From Bog-473 sp963730395 (GTDB lineage Bacteria; Actinomycetota; Acidimicrobiia; Acidimicrobiales; RAAP-2): DNA of 64,000 nucleotides. Position 1 is the stretch's first letter; each line of letters opens with the position of its first letter. Below, piece after piece: positions 63,504-64,000 of this stretch. The notes beneath the pieces are model-generated. The model was not told the origin of the DNA, ran no database searches, and worked only from the letters and a program-made list of their open reading frames with translations. The position numbers were made by a program, and so were the translations under genes. The stretch is from positions 124,001 through 188,000 of the forward strand of contig CAVSSK010000012.1 in the NCBI GenBank assembly GCA_963730395.1. Direction: 5' to 3'.

Positions 63504-63917
63504 CTAGGCCCGGCGCAGCCTCACGACCGGGATCACCCGCTCGGTCGCCTTCTCGTAGTCGGCGAAACCGGGCTGTGCCGCCACCTGCGCCGCGAAGAGC
63601 CGGTCGCGCTCCGGGCCGCTGACCGGGGTGGCGACCGCGTCGAAGCGCTCGTCGCCGAACTCGACCTCGACCTCGGGATGGGCGACCAGGTTGTGGTACC
63701 AGTCGGGGTTCGTGGGCGCCCCTGCCTTGGAAGCGAACACGTAGAGGGTGCCGTCGTCGACGAGGCCCGCGAGTGGGTTCACCCGCTTCTGGCCTGTACG
63801 GGCACCCGTCGTGGTCAACAGCACCACCGGGACCCCCTCGAACGGGCCCCCGACCACGCCGTGATTGGCCCGAAACTCGTCGATGATGCTCTGATTGAAG
63901 TCACGCATGCCGCTCAT
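63504..63917 (-). CDS. F420-dependent Ddn-like nitroreductase family protein
   Basis: This 137-residue protein matches the deazaflavin (F420)-dependent nitroreductase/quinone reductase family related to mycobacterial Ddn. It contains 'VVLLTTTGARTGQKRVNPL', 'LYVFASKAGAPTNPDWYHNL' and 'VIPVVRLRR' at the end. These split-barrel enzymes use reduced F420 to reduce quinones or nitro compounds. ATG at 63917 lies 6 nt after TAGGGT, which overlaps the stop codon of the upstream gene. The relaxase gene follows 54 bp downstream but is probably unrelated. Confidence 0.9.
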   Translation of the reverse strand: MSGMRDFNQSIIDEFRANHGVVGGPFEGVPVVLLTTTGARTGQKRVNPLAGLVDDGTLYVFASKAGAPTNPDWYHNLVAHPEVEVEFGDERFDAVATPVSGPERDRLFAAQVAAQPGFADYEKATERVIPVVRLRRA

Positions 63918-63923
63918 GGCGTG

Positions 63924-63929
63924 ACCCTA
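63924..63929 (-). promoter_or_regulatory. -10 element of a leaderless promoter for the Ddn-like gene
   Basis: TAGGGT on the minus strand ends 6 nt before the ATG at 63917 and contains the TAG stop of the gene upstream. Confidence 0.5.
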
Positions 63930-64000
63930 AGGGCTCCCTGCCTGTTCGTAGCGCGCCAGCACCCGCTGGGCCGCGTCGGCCGCCAGGCCCGTCAGCTCCG
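63927..64000 (-). CDS. C-terminal end of an unidentified protein (partial)
   Basis: The minus strand is open from the right edge to TAG (63927-63929), giving the end 'AADAAQRVLARYEQAGSP'. This is helical and looks coding, but too short to assign. Confidence 0.45.
   Translation of the reverse strand, partial: ELTGLAADAAQRVLARYEQAGSP

Overview
The window is a gene-dense, high-GC chromosomal segment. It most resembles an actinomycete (Actinomycetota), perhaps of the class Acidimicrobiia. The case rests on a fused mycobacterial-type 2-oxoglutarate dehydrogenase (Kgd), F420-related genes (a CofC-like enzyme and a Ddn-like reductase), an SCO6745-family protein, an Rv1264-like adenylate cyclase, lysine/alanine-rich tails and many apparently leaderless genes. 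The class is an inference; the phylum is fairly secure. Several genes carry single-base frameshifts, and most look like sequence or assembly errors rather than decay.

Layout. 0-10 kb: tRNA-Val, an inositol-phosphatase-like gene coupled to an SCO6745-family gene, a lipoprotein, a two-domain acyltransferase/SGNH envelope-modifying protein, a CHAP hydrolase, and an aldehyde dehydrogenase with an MFS transporter. 10-15 kb: an APH-like kinase, small unknown genes, then a sigma-like protein, a Thr-rich membrane-anchored protein and an unusual membrane protein joining LysM to a SARP-type BTAD domain. 15-17.6 kb: divergent murF and ddl, consecutive steps in peptidoglycan precursor synthesis. 17.6-25.5 kb: an amine oxidase/SCP2/permease operon, a UvrD-like helicase, and a GlcD-like oxidase coupled to a ThDP enzyme. 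25.5-27.4 kb: small membrane or unknown genes, two DevR-like palindromes and a 67-bp tandem hairpin repeat.

27.4-36.8 kb holds the most distinctive locus, a three-gene minor-pilin-like operon on the minus strand (PilW-like, PilV-like, PilX-like). The middle gene is a prepilin whose body has grown to about 2,100 residues with 12 near-identical Ig-like repeats, and the last gene carries IPT/TIG-like domains. It looks like a giant adhesive pilus tip. 37-43.3 kb: a tightly overlapping operon kgd > NYN-S1 nuclease > fabZ > xthA. 45.4-51.3 kb: a complete peptide/nickel-type ABC importer. 51-59.7 kb: rnhB, small genes, a MatB-like acyl-CoA synthetase, a GH38 mannosidase, gpsA with an adenylate cyclase, and a CofC-like gene. 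59.7-63.5 kb: a histone-H1-like basic protein, a VirD4-like coupling ATPase and a short MobF relaxase, probably a remnant or minimal mobilisation module. A Ddn-like F420 enzyme and the end of an unknown gene close the window.

A recurring feature is a TANNNT -10 hexamer 6-9 nt before the start codon, seen at more than a dozen genes. It indicates widespread leaderless transcription. Genes inside operons instead overlap by ATGA or GTGA.
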